This document shows, piece after piece, positions 51,611 through 64,000 of a DNA stretch of 64,000 nucleotides (position 1 is its first letter; every line of letters begins with the position of its first letter). Source of the DNA: Sitta carolinensis. Taxonomy: Eukaryota; Chordata; Aves; Passeriformes; Sittidae. The translations under genes and the position numbers were made by a program. The notes beneath the pieces are model-generated. The model saw only the letters and a program-made list of their open reading frames with translations, ran no database searches and was not told where the DNA came from. Location: the NCBI GenBank assembly GCA_032173965.1, contig CM063288.1:16410501-16474500 (forward strand), read 5' to 3'.

Positions 51611-53749
51611 CTCCTAAGTTTGTCTTGACTAGGGATGGGGAGGGGGGAGGAACATCCGGTCACAGCCCTCTCCAGTGCCTCAAGGCAGCATTTGGGAAGC
51701 GAGGGGAAATTCTTAGTTTCTTCGCTAAATTTAGGCCTAGGAAAGAAACGTTACAGTTCTTATGCTATAAGACTGAGACATACGGAATCAAGGACTTCCC
51801 AGCTTCACTCCTGGCAGTCTGCACTGTTTACATTACTATATTTACATTGCCCACTGATGTTGACAATCTAGTTTCTAAGAAAGTCCAGAGCTATTGCTCT
51901 GTCAGGCCACTGACTGATCAGTGACACTGTAGAAGAACTTCTGTCACGGACATGCATCATCAGGCACCTTTTGGTTTCTCTTCCGCTTTCTGACAATACG
52001 GTGGCCCTGATCCCATACACCCCAACATAGCCATTGAAAACAGCTGTGAAGAAACAGAAAAATTCCAGGTAGTTCATTACTGAAAAGCCAAATAACATCT
52101 GACAATGCTAGTATTTTACAAAAACATATAATCTTCAATTACTGACTTCCCTAGAAATAATCTCTAAGTATTTTGGCAGCCTACTAGAGATCAGAGCCCA
52201 TCTGAATACGGCAAACGATAGAAAAGTACCAACACTTGTAGCAGAACTACATTTTGCATAACTTTCCTTTTTTTTCTCCATCTTTCAAGTAGTAAAAGGG
52301 ATCTCATTTCGTTTGGACTCGATAACACAAGTTTAAGGTCTGCTAGTACTGGATGAAAAGCACTGCAGCCACATGGTGATCACTGGCACTGGAAAATATT
52401 TGATGGAATAAGTTTGTACCAGCAGATTTTATGTCAGGTCAGGTACCGTCTGTCTGTACTACCCTAACTTCATGTTGGATCATGGAATGTTCATATTCCC
52501 ACTGCTGGCATAAAGCTTGCACAGAGGCTTAATGCTAGGATAAATTCAGATTCCCTGGTCTGGTTAAGGCCTCGTGGCCTCATTCACAACATCAGTTGTC
52601 ATCAGTGCTGAAAAAGCAACAGTTCAGCAACTGATTCTGGGTGAAACTTTTTTTTTTTTTTTTTTTTCCTCTGATCAGGTTAATTTTCTTCCAAATAATT
52701 TCCTTTGTTGGGTTCAGCATGTGGCTATGCTGCTGCTTGTGCCAGTGTAATGGAGGAGGTAGCAGTGAGCAAAAATAGGCAGGGGCAAGAGGGTAGATAT
52801 GACTGCTTGTTTTGGCAGCAGTATCAGATTATATTGGCTTAATACATCCATGTACCTCTGGGTTAATTTGACAGAAATGTAGCTGTGTGCTCGTGCCTTC
52901 CTGAGATGTACCACACACAGCACAGATCTGTGCTCCAATCTCTTATTTCAGCCCCTTGGTCACAGATGTCACAATCAGATTCAGTGCTGAAGAACTGTCT
53001 TAAAGCAGTACAAACTGGAACAGTGACAGGCTACTTCTCTGCTCAGTTCTCTATTCCTAGCTGAAAAAAAAAGAAAAATATTTTCTGGACAGTGTTGCAG
53101 TCACCCCAAAGGGGTGACAAAGCTTACATCTGCTCCACCTAGGGCTTTGTTAGCTGGAGATGTGTATAGTGACCACACCTTCCCCTCGCAGGGAAAAGCT
53201 TTTCAAAAGCCATCAATCATCCCTTGCTTCCTTCCCTCTCCTCTTCCTGCCCCATCCCCCAGGGAAGAAGCTGGAGGGATGTAAACACTATATGCTCGAT
53301 TGGGTGTCAGTCACTGTCATACCAGGGAAGGCTCTCAAGAATATTCCAAACCAGTATCTGAAACGCTGCCATCTTGCCCTCTCTGCTGTCACATGTCCCA
53401 AGGCTTCCTGTGATTTGGACACAATTTCCCTCTCTTAGATTCAGTATGTGGCATATTTCTCTCAGTTACCAGTAGTCTCTTTCCTAACATATTAATAAAA
53501 CATGTAACAACAAATATAATCCTGTAAACATCTACTAGATCACAATCTAACAGTATATGATGATTTATTTTTGTTAAGGAAAAACTCATTACAGAATTTT
53601 CTGGGAAGAAAACTTGATGTAATTTCCTAAGTGCTAATGTGCCTATCAACATTATCTGCTCTTTTTAAAAGGCTTGAGTAATCTGTCTCCATTTTTGTCT
53701 CAAACAGGGTAAGACCTGCCTTCCAATAGATTTGACAACATAATCAAGA
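51611..53749. other. Upstream flank or intron of the longer RBMS1 transcript; nothing recognised
   Basis: AT-rich sequence immediately beyond the CpG island. It contains a run of 20 T (52648-52667) and no gene. If the MGKVWKQQ first exon lies further upstream, as in mammals, this is intron of the long transcript. Confidence 0.6.
52648..52667 (+). repeat. T20 homopolymer
   Basis: Twenty consecutive T upstream of the CpG island, with no associated retroposon recognised. Confidence 0.95.
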
Positions 53750-54010
53750 ATACAGAGCCAGATTCCTTACAGCAGTGTGTCTGGAGAGAAAGGGACAGCA
53801 GAGCTAAATTGAAACAAGAGAGTTTCTGACTGGACATCAGGACAGCAAGACATTGTTCTGAGAGGCTGTGCACTCTCCATTCTTGAGCATTTTCAAGACC
53901 AGAATGCATACAGCCCAAAGCAAGCTGACCTGATCTTTTTATTGATGCTGCTTTGGGCCAGAGATTGGACTAGAGATCCCCTGAGGTACCTTCCAATCTG
54001 GAGCTATGCT
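53750..54010 (+). mobile_element. CR1 LINE, 5'-truncated and diverged 3' end
   Basis: The stretch resembles the 3' part of CR1 LINEs as I know them. In order it contains GAAACAAGAGAG, CTGGACATCAGGA, GAGAGGCTGTG, CTCCATTCTTGAG, TTTTCAAGACC, CTGACCTGATC, GATTGGACTAGA and TACCTTCCAATCTGGA. These correspond to the end of the reverse-transcriptase ORF and the conserved 3' UTR. The usual short ATTCTATG-type tail is eroded. It is old, incomplete and on the plus strand. The left edge is approximate. Confidence 0.85.
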
Positions 54011-57000
54011 CATACGAAAAAGCTGCTTTGTTCTTACTCCAGAACATAGGCAAAATTATTTCTTTGTAAAACCCTGTATTTGAGATTATGTTGATAAAGC
54101 TCAAGATAAGTGCCTGGACTTTTCAGTACTTCTGCAGTGATATATCAGTTCAAGTACTGACAACAGTTTTCCTACATATTTTCTGAGATGCAAGAAGCAT
54201 GCCTTGTTTGCAAAGAACAGTCTCAGTCTTACTAACTTAGCAATGCCAAAACAGAGATGACTAATCTATAAAATGTATGCAAATATGATCATAAAAATCA
54301 TATTTTCAAGGACTTTTTTATTAACTGCATACGACAGGTGTGAACAGACTTGCAGGTAGCCAGGCATATTGCTGCTTGTAGTTATAAATGAGCAATTCCT
54401 TTCGATCCTGAGGGAAAAAGGTGACCACAGGGTCTAAGAGTGCCTCTATAAATCATTCAGAGCTTCTTTAAATTACCCAGAGTTGCTTATTCAGGAAAAA
54501 AGGAAAACTTATGAGCAGCTCTGGTGCATTCTGGAAATACAGCATAGCAATTTACATGTTCTGTTTTGTTTGTTTACTTGTAGGTTTGCAGAGAGACGGT
54601 GTAAATACAGAAAGAAAGACTTGTCTGGAAACCTGGAGACAACTGAAAGTACTCAAGAATCTTTCCAGTAATGTTTATCAATCTTAACAAATACTAGGCT
54701 GGCAAAACTAAGCCATTATTTTAAAAACAGTTCTATGCATTTAAGCTGCTACTTTACCATTTCTGTTCTAAATCGAATTCATGGCTTCCCTTACTTATGT
54801 CAAAATTCAACCAAAGTAGCTATTGCCCCTCAGGGCATTCAGTGCCTCCGTAGGACAGATGGTCTCTCAGCCCTGGATCCGCTTTAAATGGGAAACTTAG
54901 TCTATTGCAAACCCCTGGGAGTCCAGACTGGATCTCCTGAATTTCCTTACAACTGTGCTCTCCTGACCACTTCACAGCCTTCTGAAGACCCACTAGTGGA
55001 AAAGTGACTGTGGGCACCTCATTTCCCCACCCTGAGGGTATTGAGGAGAGTGTCGCCACAATGCTCTGTTCCCCCAGCATCCATCCTCTCATCACACCCG
55101 GTCGTACAGAGAAGGATTAAAACTAGAGTAGGCAGGAAGCTGAGCCACAACAATGCAAAAATACCTCAAAATACCCTATGCAGGCCAAGGAAACAGAATG
55201 CAGGCTGAACTTTGAGAGGGATTAAGCATTTCCTGTAAAGTGTTAATAAAGGGATACATGAAGCTGAGTATCATACAGAAGCAGGTTTTTAATTTTTGGC
55301 TTAAATTCATCTATTGGAACTGAAAGCATGAAAATAATTTCTAACAGCCAAAAGAACAGAGTAAAGTTCATTACATGGTAAGCTCCTTCAGAGATAAGTT
55401 ATCTCATATGTAATTGTTTTTATTTAAGTATTCTCAGTATGCAGGTGATGAAAGAAATCTGTATCTAGCTAAGTGAGGATGAGGAGAGGTCGGTAGAAAT
55501 GGGACACAGTAATGTGAACATGCCAAACACTTTATATATAAAATCTTCTGTAAATTTTCTTTTTTATTAGAAAAACAAAAATTATTATGAAACAATGACT
55601 TCTGCAGAAGGATATGATCTGCTAAGAGTGAGGTATTGCATACACAATGAGAAGCTGTTGTTTAAGAATGCAGTCTTCAAAATAATCACATGAATATATT
55701 CAACAATAAGAAAAAAATCCACATGATCTGAAAAGGGAAAACAAATAATCTTTTCCAGCTGTACCATTTCAAATACTAGTAGCAAAATACCAAATTACTT
55801 ATATTCTACACTAGAATATGAAAAAAATGCCATATTAGCACTCATTATAAAATACATGTGCAGAATCACTGTAATAGCTTTTCTTTATCTGAACGCATCA
55901 GCTCATTCGCTCTGGGAGTCCTCCAACCTGTCTCTGATTTTCCCATCACCTATATTGCAAGGTTTTTCCCTTAAATCCAGCAGCTCACTGTGAAAAAGAA
56001 GCAGTTCTCTGCTCCCTGCAGTGCTCACAGAATGCATCTGCTGTGGCCACTGGGGTTGCACCTCCAGTGACATGCTCTGACTCCTATTCATTTTGGCTTG
56101 CTGTTCATTCCTTCCATGCTTCCTTAAATGTTCTTGGAAAGACACTTAATATAAATTGCACAATTATACATAATTGTTGCCATTCCTTCACTGATGACTG
56201 GTATTAAGAATATGAACATAGTGAGCAACACAATCTCCTGTTAATGCTATGCCAGCATTTTATATTAAGGAAAGCACTATTTATTATTCGAAAGACACGA
56301 CAAGATACTTCTTTATAGAAGCATTTCCACTGTCAAAACAAATCTCCTTCCTAAATATACACTGTATATTCTGGGAAGCACAAGTATGAAACATAATTAC
56401 TGTAAAGGATTACTATGTAAGAGAAATTTAAGGAGGATGCTCATAATCAGTAATTAAAACATAAGACAAAATCCAATCCTCATTTGTGGAATGAACTGAA
56501 ATGACTCTTAAAGATCTCATTTCTGCCATTAGCCTGATAATGTTGCCAGACACTTGTTTGAAACTATAAAGCAGTCAAAGTGTGTAAACTGTTGCTGAAT
56601 ATATTGTAGAATAAAATAATAAAATCTGTCCAAAATGACAAAGCATATTGCTTTTTCTGCTTTGTTATTAACTATGTATGAAGTTCATCAACATTTTATT
56701 GAATAATATTTATTTTTTAACAGCAACTACTAAGAATAGCTTACTCTTTTGACATGCTTTTTTGACTGTATTTTTATACTTTGTGCAGAATAAATTTATG
56801 GAACAGTAGATGAAGAAAGCAAAAATATATGCTAGGTATTTTCTGGGAAACAAAGAGTCCATGCAGCTATTTGATTTTTATATATTTACATATTTACACT
56901 TTAATACAGATAGTAAAAAAAGATGAAGCAAAATCTGGAAATACACAAACATTTTTTCTAAAATCTCACTTCGTGGGGTTCTAAAGCAGGGTCATATATT

Positions 57001-57354
57001 CCATTTTTTTAATCAGAAAAAAGACTCTTTCTAGCCACAATATGTTCAATTTTTGTATGCTGGGCTTTCTTGGATGACATTATTAACCATATTGACCAGG
57101 CTTGAATGGTTACTATTTCATGAGAATTTTAGAAGTAATAAAGGAAAGAAATTAAAAGACTCCTACAATTAAAATATGTTTAAAGATTGAGAACAGTTAA
57201 TGACAATGAAAAGATAAATCACTGCACAATAGTTAGAGTGGAAGGTGTGACCACGAATTGGCCAGACATAAATTTCATTCCTTTGTGTGTTGTTTTTTTT
57301 GGTATCTAAGGCCAAGAATTAGCTTCAGAATTGTCAGTGCACTGCTACCATAGG

Positions 57355-57370
57355 AAAAAAAAAAAAAAAA
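57355..57370 (+). repeat. A16 homopolymer
   Basis: Sixteen consecutive A in the region upstream of the island. Confidence 0.95.
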
Positions 57371-57803
57371 TCAGTCTCTTGCCTGGTCTTTACACATCTA
57401 TAATTAGGGACATACATTTTGCAGCCTTGAATGAAACAGGAACTATTTGCATTGTAAGCAGATTTGGTACTAATGCAGTGAGGAGCAGGCAGGAATCATA
57501 ACACACGTGGAAAAAAAGGAAGAAGACGAAGTCCTGTATGATATGATACATCAAAAAGATGGAGTTGTCATCACTAGTGCAAAATCAGGCTTGTACACTC
57601 AAAATGGGCTTGAAGAACACCTGAGGAAAAGCCAGAGCAGGTCCTGTTCTGCAAAGCTCTGCTGCAGACAGTAGGCTCCCCGGCAGCAGCGACGAGCCAG
57701 ACTGAGGACTGTATACAGTAGGTGCATACACGTGGGTACCTTGGAACAGAACCACAAAACACCACTCTTTCCAAAGTTGTTGTCCTAAGATGACTCTTCT
57801 TGC

Positions 57804-57824
57804 TTTTTTTTTTTTTTTTTTTTT
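57804..57824 (+). repeat. T21 homopolymer
   Basis: Twenty-one consecutive T. On the minus strand it produces a poly-Lys run inside short open frames, which are therefore not credible as genes. Confidence 0.95.
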
Positions 57825-60800
57825 GCTTTCCCTGAAACAAAGTCCTGTCGTGTTTGTTTGACAAATACTAGTAGTAAAGTGAAGAACTGACAGCTCTACC
57901 CACTGACAAGCACTGTGCAAATTTTTCTTGTTCTCACACACTTCCCTGTCAATTAACCTCATTTCTGACCTGCAAACGTCATTACAGTGCTCCAACTTCC
58001 CTGAGTACACCATCAACACTGTACCAGCTCTCTGGGGTCCATTTACATCATCTTGACTGAAGTTTGAGAAACTAATTTACATATAGATTTCAAAGGGACA
58101 TATAAATTTTATCTGTTTCAAAATTACAGCTTTTACCCTCCATATTTGTTTTATAATCACCTATAAACAGAAAGATGTTTGTTTATAATGCACTATCTGA
58201 TTTTAATGACTTAGAGTACAAAATGAAGAAACAAAGTCATGTCAGAAGTTAAGCAAATGTTCAATAATAAGCCTTAATCTTATCTCATTTTCAATATCTT
58301 TAAAATAAAAATGTCCACATAAACCTTGATAGAGTAGTTCGTGAAGCACCCGGAATAGCTTACATTTCTGAGAGGCATTATGTATTTCAGTCTGCCAAAG
58401 AAGTTGCAAATTCTATTTTTCCCCTAAAAGTACATGCTCTACCACTGTGAGTTTTGAAATCGTGTACTTGCTACATCTGCAGCACCTCCACAACATCAAT
58501 AGCACAAAGCAAAATGATCAACAGATACATCTTCAGAACAAGAAAATTCTTCCTCCTGTGTAAATTCAATGTTCATAAAGATCATCTGGCTCATGGTCTC
58601 GGCAGTGAAAGACCCCCACCATCAAGGTGCTCAGCACTGGCACTGGAAGGTTCCCATGTCCCAGTAACCTGCAGAGCCCACCCTCAGTGAAAGAAGGGAG
58701 CAGCTCCTGCCGATGCAGCCCTTCACCTAAGGGCTACAGGATCCTGAATGTGTAGGGTGTGGCTGTCACACCACAGACAGGTGAAAAGCAGGAGCTGAAC
58801 ACCAAAGCCGTCTTCTGACACACTGTCTATCCATCAGCTGCAAACAGGGGGTTTCTGCCACTTCTACTCTAAGCTAAACTAACAACCAACTGCATTGCAA
58901 TCCCAAGTCTGTGTCTTACCATCAGCATTTGAGTTTCTGTAATTTAAATTCAGATATGATCTGAATATTTATGTTCAGTAATCAGTAAATTAATCAAGAT
59001 GGCTAGGACAATTTATTTCAGGGAGTAACTCATAGACTTATTTACTAATGTTCCATACTAAGTGTCATGGGCTGGCAGCAGCACAAATCATGGTGGGAAA
59101 ATATTTTATTGCCTCATAATTAAGTTTTACATTTATTTAGGTAAATAGATTCTTAGAGTTGTTTTCAACACATTCTCTTGACTTGGATTCAAAGTATTTA
59201 TCAGATACTGCACATCCATATTTCAAACATCTGCTCACGAATATCAATGCACATAAATCAAAGATAAAACCTGAAATGAAATCTTGGTCTGATCAATAGA
59301 TTTACCAGCAAGTCCCAGATTTCACCCAGAATGAAAGCACTTACACTGTGCTTTTGTGATTTACTGAGTTTATTCCTCAATATATTTAATGCTCAGAGAT
59401 GCTGAAAAGGAAGAAAGTTTCTACTCCTTTCCCTTCTCCTGCCCTGAACTTCATGGTTATGAGCCCTTTGCTTAATCCACTTTTCCTTTTGCTTACTGAC
59501 TCAAGTCACTAACCCAGCAGCTTTTCCTTCTGCCATGGCAGGGAGTTGAGCTGGGTCACTGAGGTGTCTAACAAGACCATCACAAGTGTCTGGAGCACAC
59601 AGCTGGGGGAAAGGCAAGGTGGAAAGGTGTGTGTCCCTCCTCGAGGCAGCTGGGTGGCTTCACCACCTCGGCCTTCCTCATGGAATTTTATTTGAAACAT
59701 TTTCAAGACAACCATTTTTTAACAATACATTTCCAGTCATATTCCAGAAAAGTGAAGTTATGGAAACAACCAAACAGCCAGACTCCAGACATGTTATGCA
59801 GATGCACTGCAAGAGAGGTGGGTGAGTGAGTTCAGATAACACAAGAATTAGGCTGAACTTTCGCCCCTGGTTCCAGTGTTCTTTGAAGTTCTTCACTGCC
59901 TTGGCAGCTCCTCCCCCCATCTTCCACTATTGCAGCTTCTGTCAGAGGTTCTGCATAGTCAGGATTTTCTCCATTCTGGGATGTTCAAAAAGAATTTTGC
60001 ACTAAGCTCCCCAGGGGCCAGATCTTCACAATGTTTCCGTGCTTGCAAGGACAGCTTGCTACACTCATTTCTCAGAAGAGCAAAACTCCCAGCTGTGTTT
60101 GCTGAATGGGGCTCTAAGACAAAAATTATTTCAGCAAACAGCTATGAGAACTTTCTGTGAGTACTTGCAAGGGGAAAATATATGCTCTTCTAGCAGGACT
60201 TAAATTTGGATAATTTTCTCAATAGTATTTTAACATGAATCTGTGAATATATGCCCATGCATACACATCAGGCTTTTGCTACTCATCCATCAAAACCACA
60301 AATAAACAACTGCCCAGTTCAGGACCCACTTGTCCCCTAATATAATCCATAAGTGCATAATGAAAAAAAAACAGGCACCATCATAATATTGCTTTTGACC
60401 CTAAGACAAAACTTACCATTCACTATTCTAAGGATCATTGAAAAGTTCTCATGTAAATATTTGTTTACATAATTTGTTTACAGATGGAGCTTTGTTGTAT
60501 TTTTCAAATTTATCTGTCAGATATAGTATTCAACCCAATTAGCTGAACTCCAGTCTAAAATACCATCTGACTATATATGGTGAAGTACACAAAAATGTGT
60601 TTGGACAAACAGAATGCTTTTGGAGACCCACAGAGAGCACTGCCCAGAACACTGGCTTAGGTACTCAAGAAGCAAGGAAAGGGTAATGAGTTGGAAAGGC
60701 AAACATGCCTGCTTCTTACACCTTCATTGTAATCAGTTACTCTACAGCAGACAGTCTCATTACTATAAATTGCAACTAGAGGCACTTTTGCCTTGCAAAG

Positions 60801-62251
60801 GAATTTATAAAAACATGTCAGATCATGTCAGCTGAGATGTTATATAAATCACATTCTGCACTAAGTGAAAAAATACATTTTGCATCCAAGGAATTTTAGA
60901 TTGTTTTCTGAGTAGAACCTACTGTTTCACAACTCAAGAAGAATTCTCATCAGAATTAAAGACATCACTTAAAAGACATGAAAGTTGAAAATCTAAATAT
61001 GTCTAAATGCTTCCATTTTAATCCTCCTGTTCATTATATTTCTGCTAAAGTTGCTACTTCATTCCACAGAAGGGTTGTTCCCAGCAGTGCCTCAGACTGT
61101 GCAAGCACGTCATTAACTTCCGTGCTTGCATGTATGGAAGTGACATTACCCAGAGAAAAAGGAGTGTTCTGAAGTCAACTACAAATGTAATGACAGGAGG
61201 TATGAGAAAAGAAAAATCCTGATGCTGTAATACTAACTTCAACTGCTCCTGCCACCACTAACTAACTCCTAACTTTTTCTGACACTATGAGGTCTTTGAC
61301 TTTCTTAACCTGATGCAGTATTTGGTAACTTGAGATAGAATAAACCCTCTTTTCCTAGCAACAACGTACAATATGACAGTTCATGGGTGTAGATCATGTA
61401 GGCACATGATTTTGCAGGAACTAAGCCAGAGTGAAAAAAAGACGAGAGCTGCATTAATCCCTTGGTGACTATATTCAGTGGCTATGCACTAGTTTCACCA
61501 GCAGATTTGACCAAATTTTTCTTTCTTCATTCTCAGAGAAGGGAAAAGAAAAATAGGAGAAGCTGAGTCTTTGAGATAAAAATTACTTAAACTTAAACCA
61601 GTATGCATCTTTGTTAAAAAAAATAAACAATAACATTACATATTTTGTACTGAAATATGTAATACCTGGCCACAAATCAGCCTCAGCAGCATCACAAACA
61701 ACAACTCATATTGGGCTTCCTTGCTGTCATTTTTACTAATGTCATCATACAATACAGAAAAATTCTGTTTATTTCCACTAAAGAAATCAGGTTAAGTCTT
61801 TGAAATGTCACCACTGTAGATGACCTTTAATTTTTTAACAAAACAAAAGGCTGTCTTAAATTAACTAAAAGGTTAATTCTAGAATGTATTACCGTAACAT
61901 TTCCATTTAAAATAGTATATCCGCTTATAATCTATATTTCAGATTTCTCAACTACTGTTGGTTTAAATACATAAAATTGTCTAATTACTGATTTTCTATC
62001 ACCTTTGACTGATAAAATTTGAGTTGAATCAAAACTGTGCAGAACTCCTTTGTTAAAATGTTAAACCAGCCAGGCATCGTGCCTCTCATTAACCACCAGC
62101 TACTTCTTGACTGACACTGTCAATTGCCTGCTAGGCAGCTCACCCTACAATGGAAATTATTTTATGGTATCTACCTACAGATCTCAGTTTTTGCTGGACT
62201 ACTCCTCCTTCTTGCTTCTTTCATGAACTATAAACTATAAAGTAAACAAAT

Positions 62252-62285
62252 GGGGGGGGGGGGGGGGGAGGGAGGAGGAGGGAAA
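62252..62285 (+). repeat. G17 run and purine tract
   Basis: Seventeen G followed by AGGGAGGAGGAGGGAAA, an uninterrupted purine stretch of more than 30 bases. It fits both G-quadruplex and triplex-forming sequence rules. Confidence 0.9.
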
Positions 62286-62862
62286 CCCTGCCTCTTCAAG
62301 CTGAGAAAATCCAGGCTTCAGAAGACAGATAGTGCTTAATACTATTTACTGTACCACTGCAATTATTTGGTAGCTGATTAAACCAATAAACACACCGTTT
62401 GGCAGGATGGGGACTTGGAACTACTTGAATAGATGTGAGCTCCTTTTCTTCATTGAGTCTTCATTTGTAGCAGACCTGATTTAAGAGATGTCTCTCCCTG
62501 CCACAGCACTCCCTCTCCAGATCAATGCCAGCCACTTATTCCATCCTTCAAAGCAGACATTACCACAGTCCTTAGCGGGACCAAATCAACTGCTTTATGT
62601 GGGTGTGCTATGACGTGGAAAAGAAAACTGATAAAGTTTAAAGCTGTAGATATTCATATATATGTTTTCCTAATGTTCTGATGTAGAGAGCAGCTGTAGC
62701 ACATAACAGGATTGGCTAGACCCGGGAAAAGAGGCAGAACTTCTGGATCCCACCCAACTACCGAGGGAACAGCAACATCAAGATACAGTCTGACTGCAGA
62801 GCCCTGACCAGCCCCAAAACTGAAAGCAAGCAGTTACTCGGGGGTTTACATACCTGCACAAA

Positions 62863-62889
62863 AAATGTCTCTCATTTTGAGAGACATTT
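62863..62889. repeat. Perfect 11-bp inverted repeat with 5-nt loop
   Basis: AAATGTCTCTC, then ATTTT, then GAGAGACATTT. The loop ends (A and T) can also pair, leaving three unpaired bases. No T-run terminator or known RNA family was recognised. Confidence 0.85.
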
Positions 62890-64000
62890 AAAAACACAGA
62901 ATGTCCTTAGTTTTGTCTTCAAATCTCAAAGAAACTTGCAAAGGAAATAATCTCTGTATAAAACCATGCTTCAGTGAAAGACACTCTGGTATACTGTGTG
63001 CTTGGAAACAAACTAATAAACTTCCACAAAGAGAAGGAAAATGGCATGATTTATTACTCTGAATATCAGTGGTTTAAAAAACAATGTGGACATGTTGCCC
63101 ATTTAACAAAAAGCATAGGTTCACAAATTTCCTCACGTGCAGGACAAATCTTTCTTCAGCAGCTGAAATCATGGTTACAGTAACTTCCTATTCAGTCATT
63201 TCCGTAATTAAACCATTGAACTTTAATGTGAAATGCAGCCATTACAAAACCAGAAAGGAATCTGAACAAAAACAATCCAGTCAAATGGGCAGTGCAATAA
63301 GCAACAGCAATGTCAAGAACACTGGCTGACACATTTGGGCTGGAATCAATGATGCTGTGATTCCCTGAGATATTAAATGAAGTTCAAGTAAACTGTACTG
63401 GATCAAAGCTGCACAAGCTGCACGATACACTGCAGTGAAAACTTGGCACAAATGGGCTCTCCTTGGCAAAGGTTACTTAAAAAACAAACTGTGTGTCATC
63501 TTTTTCCCAAGTTTTTGAAAGGTGACAACTTTAGTCCAGCAATAGCTGTGCCTCATCATCATCTCTAACATCTGTCCTGCTCTAAAACTCAAGATTACCC
63601 AAACAGACACATTTTTAGTCCCTTTTTGTCTCCCTTCTACTCTAACCTCGAAGTCCCCAAAAGGTCAATGTACTCATTTTAAGCAGGCTCTTTCCTGTGG
63701 ACAGTCACTACATTCACACCTATCTTTGCCTCCCACAAAGGGTCCAAATGCCCAGAGAGCCAAAAGTCAGCACCTGGGGGGATGCTGGTCACCACTGCTC
63801 TACCCAAGGCAATGCCACTTACCACGTGAGTCTGTTCCTTGAGCAGTACCAGAAACCCAGCCTGGCTGTGGCACTGCCAGCCCTCGCCAACGGGGCACCA
63901 GGCAGGAAGCTGCGAGGGCTTCAGGCAGGCTCCGGGCACCACTCCACAGCTCTAAGCCCTGCACTGGGCACTCTGCCTCGGCAGCAGCAATGCAGCTCGT

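Larger units (their letters stand above)
54011..64000. other. Upstream flank or intron; nothing recognised apart from simple repeats
   Basis: About 10 kb of AT-rich DNA. It contains homopolymers at 57355, 57804 and 62252, a hairpin at 62863-62889, a GC-rich patch at the right end (about 63770-64000), and a few short open frames (54483-54671 plus, 55903-56145 minus) that I could not identify. No convincing exon was found. Confidence 0.6.

Noticed and set aside
50773..51663. 296-codon minus-strand open frame across the CpG island
   Set aside because: Arg/Pro/Ala/Gly-rich translation typical of GC-rich DNA with few stops; it overlaps RBMS1 exon 1 in another frame and ignores the proven splice donor.
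55903..56145. 80-codon minus-strand open frame with protein-like polar composition (RNEQQAKMNRSQSMSLE...)
   Set aside because: It looks somewhat exon-like, but begins at a non-ATG codon, has no clear acceptor, and I cannot match it to RBMS1 or another gene.
57574..58019. 96- and 144-codon minus-strand open frames
   Set aside because: Both cross the T21 homopolymer, giving an artificial poly-Lys run; no known protein.

Overview
The window reads as intronic and promoter-proximal DNA of a vertebrate, most likely a bird. This rests on a recognisable protein-coding gene split by long AT-rich introns, a strong CpG island, a diverged CR1 LINE 3' end (CR1 is the dominant LINE of birds and is also present in turtles and crocodilians), an endogenous LTR retroelement, and an otherwise low repeat density. 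The species cannot be named from the sequence.

One gene is supported: RBMS1 (single-stranded nucleic-acid binding protein, two RRMs), on the minus strand. Its alternative first coding exon (21 codons, beginning MIFPSS and ending RTPYRKQ) is at 50859-50921 inside a CpG island of about 1.2 kb (about 50395-51610). The second coding exon is at 25513-25688. It carries the Pro/Ser/Asn-rich linker and the first beta strand of RRM1. Everything between them is intron 1 (about 25.2 kb), and everything left of 25513 is the start of the next intron. I did not find the next coding exon, nor the other known first exon (beginning MGKVWKQQ), so both should lie outside the window. Sequence right of 51.6 kb is then either upstream flank or intron of the longer transcript.

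The most unusual feature is at 3709-6483 on the plus strand, antisense to RBMS1. It is a young, structurally complete but gene-less LTR retroelement: two nearly identical LTRs of about 1.28 kb, a 5-bp target-site duplication (GGGAA), a primer binding site that matches the 3' end of tRNA-Glu, a purine-rich tract, and only about 207 bp of internal sequence with no gag, pol or env. This is a TRIM-like or otherwise non-autonomous layout that must have been mobilised in trans.

The rest is ordinary intron and flank with scattered homopolymers, a Z-DNA-prone CA repeat, two clean short hairpins, a local tandem duplication, small CpG-rich patches and a few unexplained open frames. No tRNA, rRNA, CRISPR or other coding gene could be supported.
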